From an uncultured Amaricoccus sp. (GTDB lineage: Bacteria > Pseudomonadota > Alphaproteobacteria > Rhodobacterales > Rhodobacteraceae), in assembly GCF_937858865.1 (NCBI RefSeq), contig NZ_CALLYO010000413.1, positions 1-21,432 of the forward strand: a stretch of DNA of 21,432 nucleotides, written 5' to 3'. Positions 7,260 through 14,582 of the stretch are shown piece after piece. The stretch's first letter is position 1; each line of letters begins with the position of its first letter. The translations under genes were made by a program, and so were the position numbers. Under the pieces are notes generated by a model. It was given only the letters and a program-made list of their open reading frames with translations, made no database searches and was not told the origin of the DNA.

Positions 7260-7837
7260 TCTCACTCTTTTCAACCCCTTCTCCACTCCAGATCTCGCCA
7301 CTTGCACCAAAGGTCCCGAGGGATCGCCTCGGGATTGACCGGCGCGCCTTAGCCGTTGGGAGCGCCCTCCAGGGCCGGGTTCGGGTCAGCCGGCCTCCAC
7401 CCACTAGACGTCCAAACAGGCGGCTCAGCGGGCCGCTGTGGCGCTCTCTGCACCTTTCGCCCCGGCCCGCCCGCGACCCCAACCGGGCAAGCACGGCAAG
7501 GATCTGCCGCAGTGACGTACAGCGGTATCCGCGCTCATACGCTTCGTCGTTTTTCGATTTTTGCGATTGTGTCGTTCTGAGGTTTTGACGTTTTGGCGTA
7601 AAGGCGCTTTCCCGGTTTGCGGATATCAGGCATTCAGACGTTCTGCCGTTCTTCAGTGTTTCCCGCTTATGTCGCCTTTACGCAACGGCGTGTAGACGCT
7701 TCAACGCTGTGCCGCATCCGCGCATTGACGCGGAGAGGCTATCGTAGTTAAGGCGTATCAGTGGCTATGCCGTTTGGGCGTTTTGCCGCTTCACCGTGAT
7801 GCCGCATTGCGGTTCGAAAAGTGGTGGAAGGGACCGA
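7260..7837 (+). promoter_or_regulatory. virC upstream region with repeated CGTTTTG elements
   Basis: No gene is seen in this 578-bp stretch. The right half (7571-7788) holds degenerate copies of a 12-mer close to GACGTTTTGSCG at 7571, 7587, 7637, 7695, 7703 and 7777, two of them close to perfect (7637-7648 and 7777-7788). It also has an 11-bp perfect inverted repeat GCGTAAAGGCG (7596-7606) and CGCCTTTACGC (7673-7683). The location between the nic site and virC1 suggests a binding region for VirC1/VirC2 (the role of overdrive in Ti plasmids) or a centromere-like site. I see no overdrive consensus. Confidence 0.45.
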
Positions 7838-8530
7838 ATGAAGCTGATCAGTTTCGTGTCGTTGAAAGGAGGGGCCGGCAAGACGACGGCGCTGAGCGCC
7901 CTCTGCTCGGCCCTCCTGGCTCGCGGCCGCAAGGTTGCCCTTCTCGAGGGCGACGAGAACGCCCCGATCTCGCAGTGGCGCAGCTACGCCAAAGCCGCCG
8001 GGAGATGGGACGACACCTGTCAGATCTACTTCGCGGCCGATCTCGACAGCTTTGAGAAGGCGGTCGTGGAAGCCGAAAAACAGGGGGTCGAGTTCATGCT
8101 CGCTGACACCCACGGTGGCGGGTCCGAAATCAACAGCATCGTCGTCGCGAACTCGGCGCTGGTCATCGTCCCCACGGCGATCACGACATACGACATCGAC
8201 GAGGCGGTCAACACGATGGAGTTCGTCCACGACCAGATCGAGGAGGAGGGGACCAACACGCTCATAGCGTTGCTGGTCACAAAGCTCCCCCACACGCCGA
8301 ACAAGTCCCGACAGATCGAGATCGATCGGCTGGAAGTGTTTCCCATGCTAGCCACCAAGCTGCGGGATCGCGATGCCTACGCCAGTATGAAGAGGGACGG
8401 CATGCTCCACCTGACCGTCCGCGCAAAGGAGGCGGATCCGGCGAGCCGCATTTCGGCAAAGCACTTCAAGATTGCCATGGCCGAAGCCGACGAGCTGGCT
8501 ACAGACGTACTTGTGGCTCTGGAGGAATAG
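7838..8530 (+). CDS. virC1: VirC1, ParA/MinD-like relaxosome ATPase
   Basis: A 230-aa ATPase with a deviant Walker A box at the N-terminus (LKGGAGKTTALSALCSALLA, residues 9-28), EGDENAPISQWR close to the DADEN-WR motif of VirC1, and a Walker B-like LADTHGGGSE. The segments YDIDEAVNTMEFV and KRDGMLHLTVRA match VirC1 better than ordinary ParA. VirC1 gathers the relaxosome and promotes T-strand formation at the cell pole. The ATG at 7838 follows GGAAGGGA by five bases; the ATG at 7796 is less likely. virC2 begins 2 bp after the stop. Because no RepAB pair is present, a second job in plasmid partition is possible. Confidence 0.85.
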   Translation: MKLISFVSLKGGAGKTTALSALCSALLARGRKVALLEGDENAPISQWRSYAKAAGRWDDTCQIYFAADLDSFEKAVVEAEKQGVEFMLADTHGGGSEINSIVVANSALVIVPTAITTYDIDEAVNTMEFVHDQIEEEGTNTLIALLVTKLPHTPNKSRQIEIDRLEVFPMLATKLRDRDAYASMKRDGMLHLTVRAKEADPASRISAKHFKIAMAEADELATDVLVALEE

Positions 8531-8532
8531 CA

Positions 8533-9153
8533 ATGGCGGGAATCGTCAAACCGAGAAAGAGCTACGACGAGCAGCGGCGCGAGTTCAATGTGAAGCGCGG
8601 GCTGCCTTATCCCCCAGAGACCGGGGCGCCCGAGGAGCCTGCTGCAGTGCCTCCACCGGCTGCTCCGGAAACCCAAGCCGAAAAGAAGACGCGGCCTCAG
8701 CCCGCCGCACGGAAACCTCGCCCTCCGAGGTTGACGCCGACGGCGCCAGCGGCGGACGGAAAGGAAGCTGTTCTGGTGAAGCTGCGCGTTCCGGCTCCAA
8801 AGCCGGGCGCCTTTCCGCTGTTCGACCAGGCCGCGGCATCCATGGGAGAGAAGCGCGCATTGCAGCGGCTGCTCTCTCGTTCGCTTTCCGACTTGGCCGA
8901 TGCGGTCGAGCGGGGCGAGAGGATCAGTCCTGCGACCTATCCCACCGGAAAGGTCAGCCTCAATACCACCAAGATGCTGAGCCCTAGGCTCTATGCTGCC
9001 GCCAAGACGGCTCTCGACCCTTTGGATCTGGAAACTCCCGGCGGATTGGGACGCGCTATCAGCATGGCCGCGCTGGTCCGATACCTCGAGGGAGGCATAC
9101 GGGTATCGGCCAGACATGCACCGACCTTGCCCGCCGCGAACGAAGAAGACTGA
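8533..9153 (+). CDS. virC2: VirC2-like ribbon-helix-helix DNA-binding protein
   Basis: A 206-aa protein with a short conserved start (MAGIVKPRKSYDEQRREFN), a disordered Pro/Ala/Lys-rich linker (about 30-75) and a folded C-terminal half. The latter contains RALQRLLSRSLSDLADAVE and later MLSPRLYAAAKTALDPLDLE, similar in arrangement to VirC2, which carries two ribbon-helix-helix repeats and binds the overdrive enhancer next to the T-DNA border. The start is supported by GGAGG eight bases upstream. It is co-transcribed with virC1 and followed by a double hairpin terminator. The assignment relies strongly on the virC1 neighbour. Confidence 0.72.
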   Translation: MAGIVKPRKSYDEQRREFNVKRGLPYPPETGAPEEPAAVPPPAAPETQAEKKTRPQPAARKPRPPRLTPTAPAADGKEAVLVKLRVPAPKPGAFPLFDQAAASMGEKRALQRLLSRSLSDLADAVERGERISPATYPTGKVSLNTTKMLSPRLYAAAKTALDPLDLETPGGLGRAISMAALVRYLEGGIRVSARHAPTLPAANEED

Positions 9154-9175
9154 GGGGCTCTTCCCGGCCTTGGGT

Positions 9176-9227
9176 CAGCGCCGGAGGCGCTGCGCTGGTT
9201 GGGCAATCTCTGGATTGCCCAACCAGC
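9176..9227. terminator. double hairpin between convergent genes
   Basis: Two adjacent perfect hairpins: CAGCGCC-gga-GGCGCTG (9176-9192) and a 14-bp stem GCTGGTTGGGCAAT with ATTGCCCAACCAGC (9194-9207 and 9214-9227, loop six). They lie between virC2 (plus) and the minus-strand gene ending at 9255, and probably stop transcription from both sides. The T-run after them is short (ATTTCTT). Confidence 0.7.
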
Positions 9228-9254
9228 CAAATTTCTTGGTAGGGCAGGGGGCCG

Positions 9255-9590
9255 CTATGCGGCCGCCTCCTTCTCGTTGTCACCGGCCAGCGCCAGCAGC
9301 AGGTCCGCCGCCTTCTGCCCCTCGGCCGCGGCACGGAAGATCGCCCGCTTGTCTTCCTTCAGCGCCTTGAGCCAGCTTTCGACATAGGCAGCGCTCTGCT
9401 CGAAGTCCGGGGTGAGGCCGAGCCGGATCCGCCGATCGTGGATCTCGAGGGTGTCGCCGTCGATCACACTGGCGACCCCGATGATCTCGGTGTCGCGGCG
9501 CAACGCCTCGGTCGCGCTCGCCGGCACGCCGATCGTCAGCAAGGCGCCGAGCGTCACCACCGCCTGCGCCGCGAACCCGATGATGCGCAC
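9255..9590 (-). pseudogene. fusion of nuclease N-terminus with ArdC C-terminus
   Basis: A 111-aa frame made of two unrelated pieces. Residues 1-57 have a signal peptide (MRIIGFAAQAVVTLGALL, cleavage near PASA) and the opening beta strands of a staphylococcal-nuclease-like enzyme, VASVIDGDTLEIHDRRIRL; the sequence that should follow (YGIDAPE type) is missing. Residues 58-111 (LTPDFEQSAAYVESWLKALK, then DKRAIFRAAAEGQKAADLLL) are the C-terminal tail of the ArdC antirestriction/ssDNA-binding family. The junction is near nucleotide 9420. The metalloprotease core of ArdC (HEXXH) is absent and the nuclease active site is incomplete, so neither activity is expected. GTG start, with GAGGGAG six bases upstream. 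Confidence 0.72.
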
Positions 9591-9671
9591 TGCCGCTCCC
9601 TCGCCCTTCTGCTTTCCGACGATCCTCGCCGGCGATCCCTAACAAGCGGTGCGTGCGACCTGAGCAGACCC

Positions 9672-9715
9672 CGGGCGGCGGCGAGCGGGCCGAAGGCCCG
9701 TCGAGCCGCCGCCCG
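9672..9715. repeat. large two-tier hairpin upstream of the ArdC remnant
   Basis: An outer 11-bp perfect stem, CGGGCGGCGGC (9672-9682) with GCCGCCGCCCG (9705-9715), encloses an inner stem CGGGCC-gaa-GGCCCG (9686-9700). It has no T-run, so it is not a classical terminator. It lies 82 bp upstream of the minus-strand nuclease/ArdC gene and may be a structured promoter or leader element. Confidence 0.55.
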
Positions 9716-9800
9716 CCGGCAAAGCGCCTCGATCGCCATCGGCGATCTCCGCAGCCCGCGCGCCAGGTCTCCCAGCGGCATCGCGGGTGGCGATGTCGAG

Positions 9801-9845
9801 GCCGGGGGGCCGTCTGCCCCCCGGCACCCCCCGAGGATATTTAGA
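9801..9845. terminator. G/C hairpin with GAGGATATTT motif
   Basis: A 9-bp perfect stem GCCGGGGGG/CCCCCCGGC (9801-9809, 9817-9825) is followed by CACCCCCCGAGGATATTTAG. This C-rich stretch plus GAGGATATTT is something I associate with intergenic regions of Rhodobacterales. It lies downstream of the methyltransferase gene and may terminate it. Confidence 0.5.
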
Positions 9846-9889
9846 CGACGAAAATGGGGCAGGGGAGGGATCCCGCCCCGAGGGCGAGC

Positions 9890-11212
9890 TTAGCCGGGAT
9901 CGGCGGGGCGGCGCAGGGTCAGGATGCAGGTGTTGACGTTGGTGCCGCTCTCGCTGAACGCGCCGACCGGCAGGTCTTCCCAGGAGCCGCTCAGGAGGCC
10001 GTGGTCGTAGCGCGCCGTCGCCGGCAGGATCGCGGTCAGGACGCCGTTCGGGTGCAGATAGCGGAGCGCGTGCTCGACGTGGCGGACGTAGTGGGTGCCG
10101 TAGAAAGGCGGGTTCATCAGGACGCGGTCATAATCCCCGGTTGGCACCGTCTCCAGGAAGTTGGCGCGCTGGACGGCATGGCCCTTCTCCCGGCACTGTG
10201 CGGCCCGGGCGCCGTCGACCTCGATGCCGAACGGCTTGGCGCCGGCATCGCGCAGGGCGTCGAGCAGCCGGCCGCAGCCGCACGAGGGTTCGAGGACGCG
10301 CTCGCCTGCGATACGGCCGAGGCCGTCGACGATCCGCCGCGCCAGCGGGGCAGGGGTCGGGTAGTATTGCAGGTCCCGCGCTACCGCCGTTCCGGCCCGC
10401 GGTCGCCCGGGCGCCTCCTCCTCGATGTCGGGCAGGACGTCGCCATACCACTCGGCCAGCGCCCGGTTGATGTCGCGGAGCGTCGGCTCCTCGAAGAACA
10501 GATGACCGTTGCCGTTGGCGAAGCGCCGCAGGCGCACGCCCCGCGCCTCGGTGCGGAACGGCTCGCCGTAGCCGGGCCGGATCTCCTTGCCGGCGAGACA
10601 GGCCTCGCCATCGTCGAGGAGGGCGCGGAGCTCCGGCCAGGTCACGAGCGGCAGGCGCTGATACGCAGCGAGGGCGTTCAGCACGTCGCGGAGCCGGTCG
10701 GTCCCCCAAGTCCCATAGTCGCCGACGGATTGCAGGATCACCCGCTTCGGCAGGCCGGAGACGCCGACCTTCACCCTGGAGTGCGAGCGATAGGCGGGGT
10801 CGAGCCCGCAGAACACTTCGGCGAGGCCGCGGAGGATGTGGTGGCGCGGGTTCAGGAGATAGTCGCCGAACTGCTCGCGGATCTCCGTCAGCGTGAAGGC
10901 CGGCGGCTTCTCCAGCAGCTGCTCGAAGCGCCGCTTGTCTGTGGCCGGCGCGATCTCCGCGACGGCGAGGCCCTCGTAGACGTGGCGCCACGCGGATTTC
11001 AGGAGCGCGGCTTCCATCGCCCACGGCGCCGGGCCGGAGCTGTCGCGGAGCAGGGGCCCGCCGTAGGCGGTCCCGATGCTGGCGGCCGCGGAGAGCTCCG
11101 CGACCGATCGGCCGTAGGCGGCGAGCGCCTCGGGGATGCCAGCGCGCTTGGCGTCGTACTCCTCGACGATGTCGGAGAGGCGGCGGCGCAGGGCAGGGGC
11201 GTGCATGTTCAT
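9890..11212 (-). CDS. DUF4942-type orphan adenine-N6 DNA methyltransferase
   Basis: A 440-aa protein. The N-terminal half (about 1-235) is a DUF4942-like domain with GLPKRVILQSVGDYGTWGTD and FANGNGHLFFEEPTLRDINR. The C-terminal part is a class I methyltransferase: YYPTPAPLARRIVDGL, the AdoMet motif EPSCGCGRLLDALRDAG, GIEVDG, and the catalytic NPPF in RVLMNPPFYGTHYVRHVEH, typical of adenine-N6 methylation. No restriction enzyme is adjacent, so it is probably an orphan enzyme that shields incoming DNA from host restriction. The ATG at 11212 has GGGAGGG seven bases upstream. It lies 14 bp after the 88-aa gene in the unit headed by leader copy A. Confidence 0.85.
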   Translation of the reverse strand: MNMHAPALRRRLSDIVEEYDAKRAGIPEALAAYGRSVAELSAAASIGTAYGGPLLRDSSGPAPWAMEAALLKSAWRHVYEGLAVAEIAPATDKRRFEQLLEKPPAFTLTEIREQFGDYLLNPRHHILRGLAEVFCGLDPAYRSHSRVKVGVSGLPKRVILQSVGDYGTWGTDRLRDVLNALAAYQRLPLVTWPELRALLDDGEACLAGKEIRPGYGEPFRTEARGVRLRRFANGNGHLFFEEPTLRDINRALAEWYGDVLPDIEEEAPGRPRAGTAVARDLQYYPTPAPLARRIVDGLGRIAGERVLEPSCGCGRLLDALRDAGAKPFGIEVDGARAAQCREKGHAVQRANFLETVPTGDYDRVLMNPPFYGTHYVRHVEHALRYLHPNGVLTAILPATARYDHGLLSGSWEDLPVGAFSESGTNVNTCILTLRRPADPG

Positions 11213-11226
11213 AGCTGCGCCCTCCC

Positions 11227-11493
11227 TCAATGACACGGCCGCTTGCCGAAATGCTCCCACTGGTCGCAGGAGCCGAGGTCGTCGATGATCTCGGCCTCCC
11301 GACCGAAGCGGGCCTTGTAGGCGGCGAGGAAGGTCTGGGCGTCCTCGTCCTCCTCGAGCCCGAGGTGGTCGCCGCGCCGGTAGCTGTAGGGGGTGATGTC
11401 GGCCTCGGTGAGCCCGACCGCCGCGAGCTCGTCCGGCGTGACGATCAGCCAACCATGGTAGGAGCTGGCGAGGAAGGTGAAATGCGTCCGCAT
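11227..11493 (-). CDS. small acidic protein behind repeated leader A
   Basis: A soluble 88-aa acidic protein (MRTHFTFLASSYHGWLIVTP, then ELAAVGLTEADITPYSYRRGD). I do not recognise a named family. The ATG at 11493 is chosen because GGAGA of the conserved leader lies about nine bases upstream, the same arrangement as in the two other leader-headed genes. The frame stays open much further upstream but only through the repeated leader. It is the first gene of a unit with the methyltransferase, so it may be an accessory or regulator of early expression; that is inference. Confidence 0.65.
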   Translation of the reverse strand: MRTHFTFLASSYHGWLIVTPDELAAVGLTEADITPYSYRRGDHLGLEEDEDAQTFLAAYKARFGREAEIIDDLGSCDQWEHFGKRPCH

Positions 11494-11878
11494 GGGATCC
11501 GGTCTCCTTCGTGGTGGAGCGGTCGGGGTCTCTGCCCTCGATCCGCCGTTCGGGCGGAGCCGTCCCGGTCTGCCGACCCTGAAATGCGCGCCCCGCATTT
11601 CCGGGGAAGGCAGAGCGGGGAGGGCGACTGCCCGACCCGCGGCCGGGCGGGCGCGGGTCAACCGGGCGGAGACGCCCTGGCGCGGCCCGCAGCCGGAGGC
11701 GAGGACACGGGGGCGTCGGAGCTGGCGACGTCAGTCGCCGCTTGCCGGTTGACGCGCGGTCGCCCGGATGCTGGGCGGACGTCATGGATGGCAAAGTCGT
11801 CAGGGCGGGGGTGAGCGGGCCCCGGCCCGTCGATCCCCCGGCCTGTCCGCAGATCATCACGATCGCCGGCGGCGATCT
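11494..11878 (-). promoter_or_regulatory. repeated hairpin-rich leader, copy A
   Basis: Copy A of the three-copy leader, sitting directly upstream of the 88-aa/methyltransferase unit. From the gene outward it has GGTCTCCTTCGTGGTGG (the complement holds the SD), a GAAATGC/GCATTTC hairpin, and a distant inverted repeat GTCAACCGG (11657-11665) with CCGGTTGAC (11745-11753). It ends with the palindrome GATCGCCG-G-CGGCGATC (11861-11877). The sequence is very similar to 12795-13178 and 18790-19138. Small indels distinguish the copies, so it is not a recent duplication. Confidence 0.75.
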
Positions 11879-11969
11879 CCGCTGCCCGGGAACGGAAGCC
11901 GCCGGCGCGCGGCCTGAGGAATCGAGAAATCAGGAAACGAGGCTCCCGCGTCAGCGGAAGCCCGCGGCG

Positions 11970-12164
11970 TCACAGCCGGTACTCGCGGACCAGCTCCTGC
12001 TCGCAGTGGTGGAATTCCAGCATCTGCCGGAAGAAGACATGGCGCTCGGCACGGAGCGCGCGCCCGCACCGCGCGGTCGCCGAGAGCAGGCGCCGGGCCG
12101 CCCGGATTACCTCACGGTCGGTCGACCACACCGGCACGCCGAGGCGGCAGTAGGTGCCGAACAT
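11970..12164 (-). CDS. small basic protein of unknown function
   Basis: A 64-aa basic helical protein (MFGTYCRLGVPVWSTDREVI, many Arg) with cysteines at residues 6, 33 and 54 and a HHCEQE motif near the end. I do not recognise it. The ATG at 12164 comes three bases after the stop of the 117-aa gene, so the two are probably coupled. It is the last gene of the unit headed by leader copy B. Confidence 0.6.
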   Translation of the reverse strand: MFGTYCRLGVPVWSTDREVIRAARRLLSATARCGRALRAERHVFFRQMLEFHHCEQELVREYRL

Positions 12165-12167
12165 CGC

Positions 12168-12521
12168 TCAGCCCTCCACCTGGCCGGCGATGCGCCATTC
12201 CCGCGCGCAGCGCACCGCCGTCCGGATCGCCCGGCGGAAGGTGGCCCGGGCCCAGGGCTCGCGGCGATGCTTCTGGTGCCAGTAGGGCAGGTTGCTCATC
12301 TCGTCGGCGTGCTTCTGCCGCCAACCCATCTGACGGATCAGGCTTTTCCGCAGGTGGCTCGTCCAGCCCCGGCCGTCGTTGCGGGCGCGGGTGAGGCTCC
12401 ACTCCTCGCCGTTGTGGACGAAGCGGCGGGTGAAGCAGGGAAAGCCGCCGTGGCCCTCCCGGAACGCCCGGGCGTCATGCCGGATCGAATGATGAAAAGC
12501 TTTCCATTCCGCGCGTTGCAT
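12168..12521 (-). CDS. small basic protein of unknown function
   Basis: A 117-aa protein rich in Arg, His and Trp (MQRAEWKAFHHSIRHDARAF, WTSHLRKSLIRQMGWRQKHA, WARATFRRAIRTAVRCAREW), with a strongly basic surface that suggests nucleic-acid binding. No family recognised. I prefer the ATG at 12521, which has GGAG seven bases upstream, over the ATG at 12533. It is the middle gene of a three-gene unit behind leader copy B. Confidence 0.6.
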   Translation of the reverse strand: MQRAEWKAFHHSIRHDARAFREGHGGFPCFTRRFVHNGEEWSLTRARNDGRGWTSHLRKSLIRQMGWRQKHADEMSNLPYWHQKHRREPWARATFRRAIRTAVRCAREWRIAGQVEG

Positions 12522-12584
12522 CGCGATCTCCATCTATCGGATTGGGAAGGACGGGAGGCGCTCGCCCCCCGCCCGCGGGTCCGG

Positions 12585-12794
12585 TCAGTCGACCGGGTGG
12601 CCCGCCTCGATCGCGTCGGCGCAGGCGTTGCAGTGCCCGTGGTCCGGCATGCCGCGGAAGGGAGCGCCACAGCGCGCGCAGATGCGCTCGACTCCGTGCG
12701 CCTGCAGAAACCGGACGTAGCCGATCTCCCCGTCCTCGTAGTCCTCGAAGAGCTCGATCTCGTCGTCCTCGAAGTCGTCGTCATCGTTGGCCAT
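12585..12794 (-). CDS. small acidic zinc-ribbon-like protein behind leader B
   Basis: A 69-aa protein with a very acidic N-terminus (MANDDDDFEDDEIELFEDYE) and a C-terminal zinc-binding pattern, CARCGAPFRGMPDHGHCNAC, with two CxxC pairs. An acidic tail plus zinc ribbon could mimic DNA or touch RNA polymerase or a nuclease, but this is speculation. The ATG at 12794 has GGAGA eight bases upstream, inside the conserved leader. First gene of the unit. Confidence 0.65.
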   Translation of the reverse strand: MANDDDDFEDDEIELFEDYEDGEIGYVRFLQAHGVERICARCGAPFRGMPDHGHCNACADAIEAGHPVD

Positions 12795-13178
12795 CGGCCG
12801 GTCTCCTTCGTGGTGGCGCGGCCGGGGTCTCTTGCCCTTCGGTCCGCTTTGGGCGGAGCCGTCCCGGTCTGCCGACCGGAAATGCACCCCGCATTTCCCG
12901 GGTGGGCAGAGCGGGGAGGGCGACTGCCCGACCCGCGGCCGGGCGGGCGCGGGTCAACCGGGCGGAGACGCCCCGTGGCGCGGCCCGCAGCCGGAGGCGA
13001 GGACACGGGTGGGGCGGCGGAGCCGGCGGCCCTGGCCGCCGCTTGCCGGTTGACGCGCGCTCGCCCGGATGCTGGGCGGACGTGAGGGATGGCGAAGTCG
13101 TCAGGGCGGGGGTGAGCGGGCTTCGGCCCGTCGATCCCCCGGCCTGGCCGAAGATCACCGTGATCGCCGACGGCGATC
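12795..13178 (-). promoter_or_regulatory. repeated hairpin-rich leader, copy B (best foldback)
   Basis: Copy B heads the zinc-ribbon, 117-aa and 64-aa unit. Close to the gene are hairpins CCGGTC-tgcc-GACCGG (12864-12879) and GGAAATGC-acccc-GCATTTCC (12878-12898). The main feature is a long foldback of the plus strand: 12939-12961 pairs with 13046-13068 with one mismatch and one G-T pair, and pairing continues outward with interruptions (for example 12928-12930 with 13077-13079). The 3' arm contains TTGACG at 13050-13055, which could act as a -35 element. The copy ends with GATCGCCG-A-CGGCGATC (13162-13178). Minus-strand RNA started here would read into the gene. Confidence 0.75.
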
Positions 13179-13253
13179 CCTCACGCGACAGCGCGCTTGC
13201 GCGACGGGTCGATCAGGAACATTTAGGGAACATGCCCGCGCCCCCGAGGACTC

Positions 13254-13586
13254 ATGACTCGCCGAAGCACGCCCCAGAGACGGATCGACGACGAGGCATT
13301 TCCGGTGCGGGTCAAGCTATTGGTGCCCGAGGGTGGTTTCGAGCGGCAGTTCGACGACCTCTACCGCTGGCTCGATCAGGAGGTCGGGCGCGGGGAGTAT
13401 GCCTTCCATGCCGCGAGCGCGCTCGGGATCTCGCGGGACGCGGTCGCGGTCTACTTCCGGGCGCCGGAGACCGCGCACCGGTTCGTCGCGTGCTTCCCGG
13501 ACCTGCTGCTGGCGGACGGCACCGACTCCGTGGTCTACACCTCCCCCTATCTGCCCTTCGGCCGGCCCCAGGACGAGAAGTCGCCC
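13254..13586 (+). CDS. unknown domain fused in frame ahead of SRAP
   Basis: From the ATG at 13254 (GAGGA three bases upstream) a 111-codon stretch runs without a stop into the SRAP gene. It reads like a real protein: [66 protein letters not shown] do not recognise the family. Such a sequence would normally be a separate small gene of about 100 codons whose stop has been lost here. If translated through, the product would be a 333-aa fusion. Confidence 0.55.
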
Positions 13587-14255
13587 ATGTGCAATCTTTA
13601 TTCGATGACCCGCTCGCAGGAGGCGATGCGCCGGCTCTTCGCCGGCCTCGAGGACCGTGCCGGCAACATGCCGCCGCTGCCGGGCATCTACCCGGACTAT
13701 CCGGCGCCAATCATCCGCAACGCCGGTGAGGGCAGGGAGCTCGTCATGGCGCGCTGGGGAATGCCGACCCCGCCGCAGTACCTCGCGGGGAAGAAGGTCG
13801 ACCGCGGGGTGACGAACATCCGGCAGACGAGCTCGTCGCACTGGCGGCCCTGGCTCGGGCCCGAGCACCGCTGCCTCGTGCCCTTCACCAGCTTCGCCGA
13901 GAACGAGACACTGGCGGACGGCTCGCGGCCGCCGGTGTGGTTCGCCTTCGACGAGGGCCGCCCGCTCGCTTTCTTCGCTGGCCTCTGGGCGACCTGGACC
14001 AGCACGCGGAAGGTGAAGGAGGGCCCGGTGACGGCGGATCTCTTCGGCTTCCTGACCACGACGCCGAACGCCGAGGTCCGCACCGTCCATCCAAAGGCGA
14101 TGCCGGCGATCCTGACCGAGCCGGCCGAATGGGAAACCTGGCTCTCGGCGCCGTGGAGCGAGGCGAAGGCGCTGCAGCGGCCGCTGCCGGACGGCGCCCT
14201 GCGGATCGTGCTGCGCGGGGAGAAGGAGGACACCGTCGCGCCGGCGACCCTGTGA
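13587..14255 (+). CDS. SRAP-domain protein (HMCES/YedK family)
   Basis: A 222-aa SOS-response-associated peptidase domain, which forms a covalent, protective crosslink with abasic sites in single-stranded DNA through an N-terminal cysteine. MCNLYSM supplies Cys2 after removal of Met. The expected Asn is in [13 protein letters not shown], the Glu in [10 protein letters not shown], and the His in [11 protein letters not shown]. Because Cys2 must be N-terminal, translation should start at 13587 (weak SD GAGAAG) even though the frame is open to 13254. On a conjugative plasmid such a protein would guard the transferred single strand. It is on the plus strand, divergent from leader B. Confidence 0.85.
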   Translation: MCNLYSMTRSQEAMRRLFAGLEDRAGNMPPLPGIYPDYPAPIIRNAGEGRELVMARWGMPTPPQYLAGKKVDRGVTNIRQTSSSHWRPWLGPEHRCLVPFTSFAENETLADGSRPPVWFAFDEGRPLAFFAGLWATWTSTRKVKEGPVTADLFGFLTTTPNAEVRTVHPKAMPAILTEPAEWETWLSAPWSEAKALQRPLPDGALRIVLRGEKEDTVAPATL

Positions 14256-14261
14256 GGAGGC

Positions 14262-14582
14262 CTACTCCTCCGGCGGCGTGCCCGCGCTGAAGAACGTGTC
14301 GATGTCGCGGTGGCCCTCCAGGACGTTGACGACCTCAAGCACGTCGTCGCGGTAGCGAAAGAAGATCACGTAGTTTCCGAAGGCGAAGCTGCGGAGGTCG
14401 GACCGCAGCTCGGGGCGGGTGCGGCCGAGCGTGCCGGGCAGCGAGGCCAGCCTGGCGCACTGGCCCTGAAGCCGTTCGGTGAAGGCCAAGCCGATCGCCG
14501 CGCTGCCGCTCTCGCGGGCGACGTACTCGAGGATCGACAGGAGATCGCGCTCCGCGGCCGCGAGGTAGACGAGGCGGCGCAC
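14262..14582 (-). CDS. parE: ParE/RelE-superfamily toxin
   Basis: A 106-aa toxin of the ParE fold: RLVYLAAAERDLLSILEYVA at the start, GLAFTERLQGQCARLASLPG, LGRTRPELRSDLRSFAFGNY and VIFFRYRDDVLEVVNVLEGH. ParE toxins poison DNA gyrase; family members are not always tested. The GTG start shares its G with the antitoxin stop (TAGTG), so translation is coupled. Antitoxin first, toxin second is the usual order. Confidence 0.85.
   Translation of the reverse strand: MRRLVYLAAAERDLLSILEYVARESGSAAIGLAFTERLQGQCARLASLPGTLGRTRPELRSDLRSFAFGNYVIFFRYRDDVLEVVNVLEGHRDIDTFFSAGTPPEE

Larger units (their letters stand above)
9591..9889. other. intergenic region with large hairpins, no gene
   Basis: I see no credible coding sequence in these 299 bp. 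They hold a two-tier hairpin (9672-9715), a palindrome related to the ends of the repeated leaders (9731-9747), and a C/G-rich hairpin with a GAGGATATTT motif (9801-9845). Confidence 0.6.

Noticed and set aside
6679..7494. Upstream extension of the relaxase frame to 843 residues
   Set aside because: The extra part is the out-of-frame shadow of the virD1-like gene and would run through oriT; the ATG at 6678 overlaps the virD1 stop as expected.
7838..8530. virC1 as an ordinary ParA partition protein
   Set aside because: The DENAPISQWR and MLHLTVRA segments and the following virC2-like gene next to oriT fit VirC1 better, although a partition role cannot be excluded.
9854..11233. 459-codon plus-strand open frame
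   Set aside because: Complement of the DUF4942 methyltransferase, whose motifs (EPSCGCGRL, NPPF) are on the minus strand.
11494..13178. Long open frames through the repeated leaders on both strands
   Set aside because: They are open only because of very high GC content, differ in frame between copies and contain Pro/Arg-rich low-complexity sequence. Conservation is in hairpins and the SD, not in codons.
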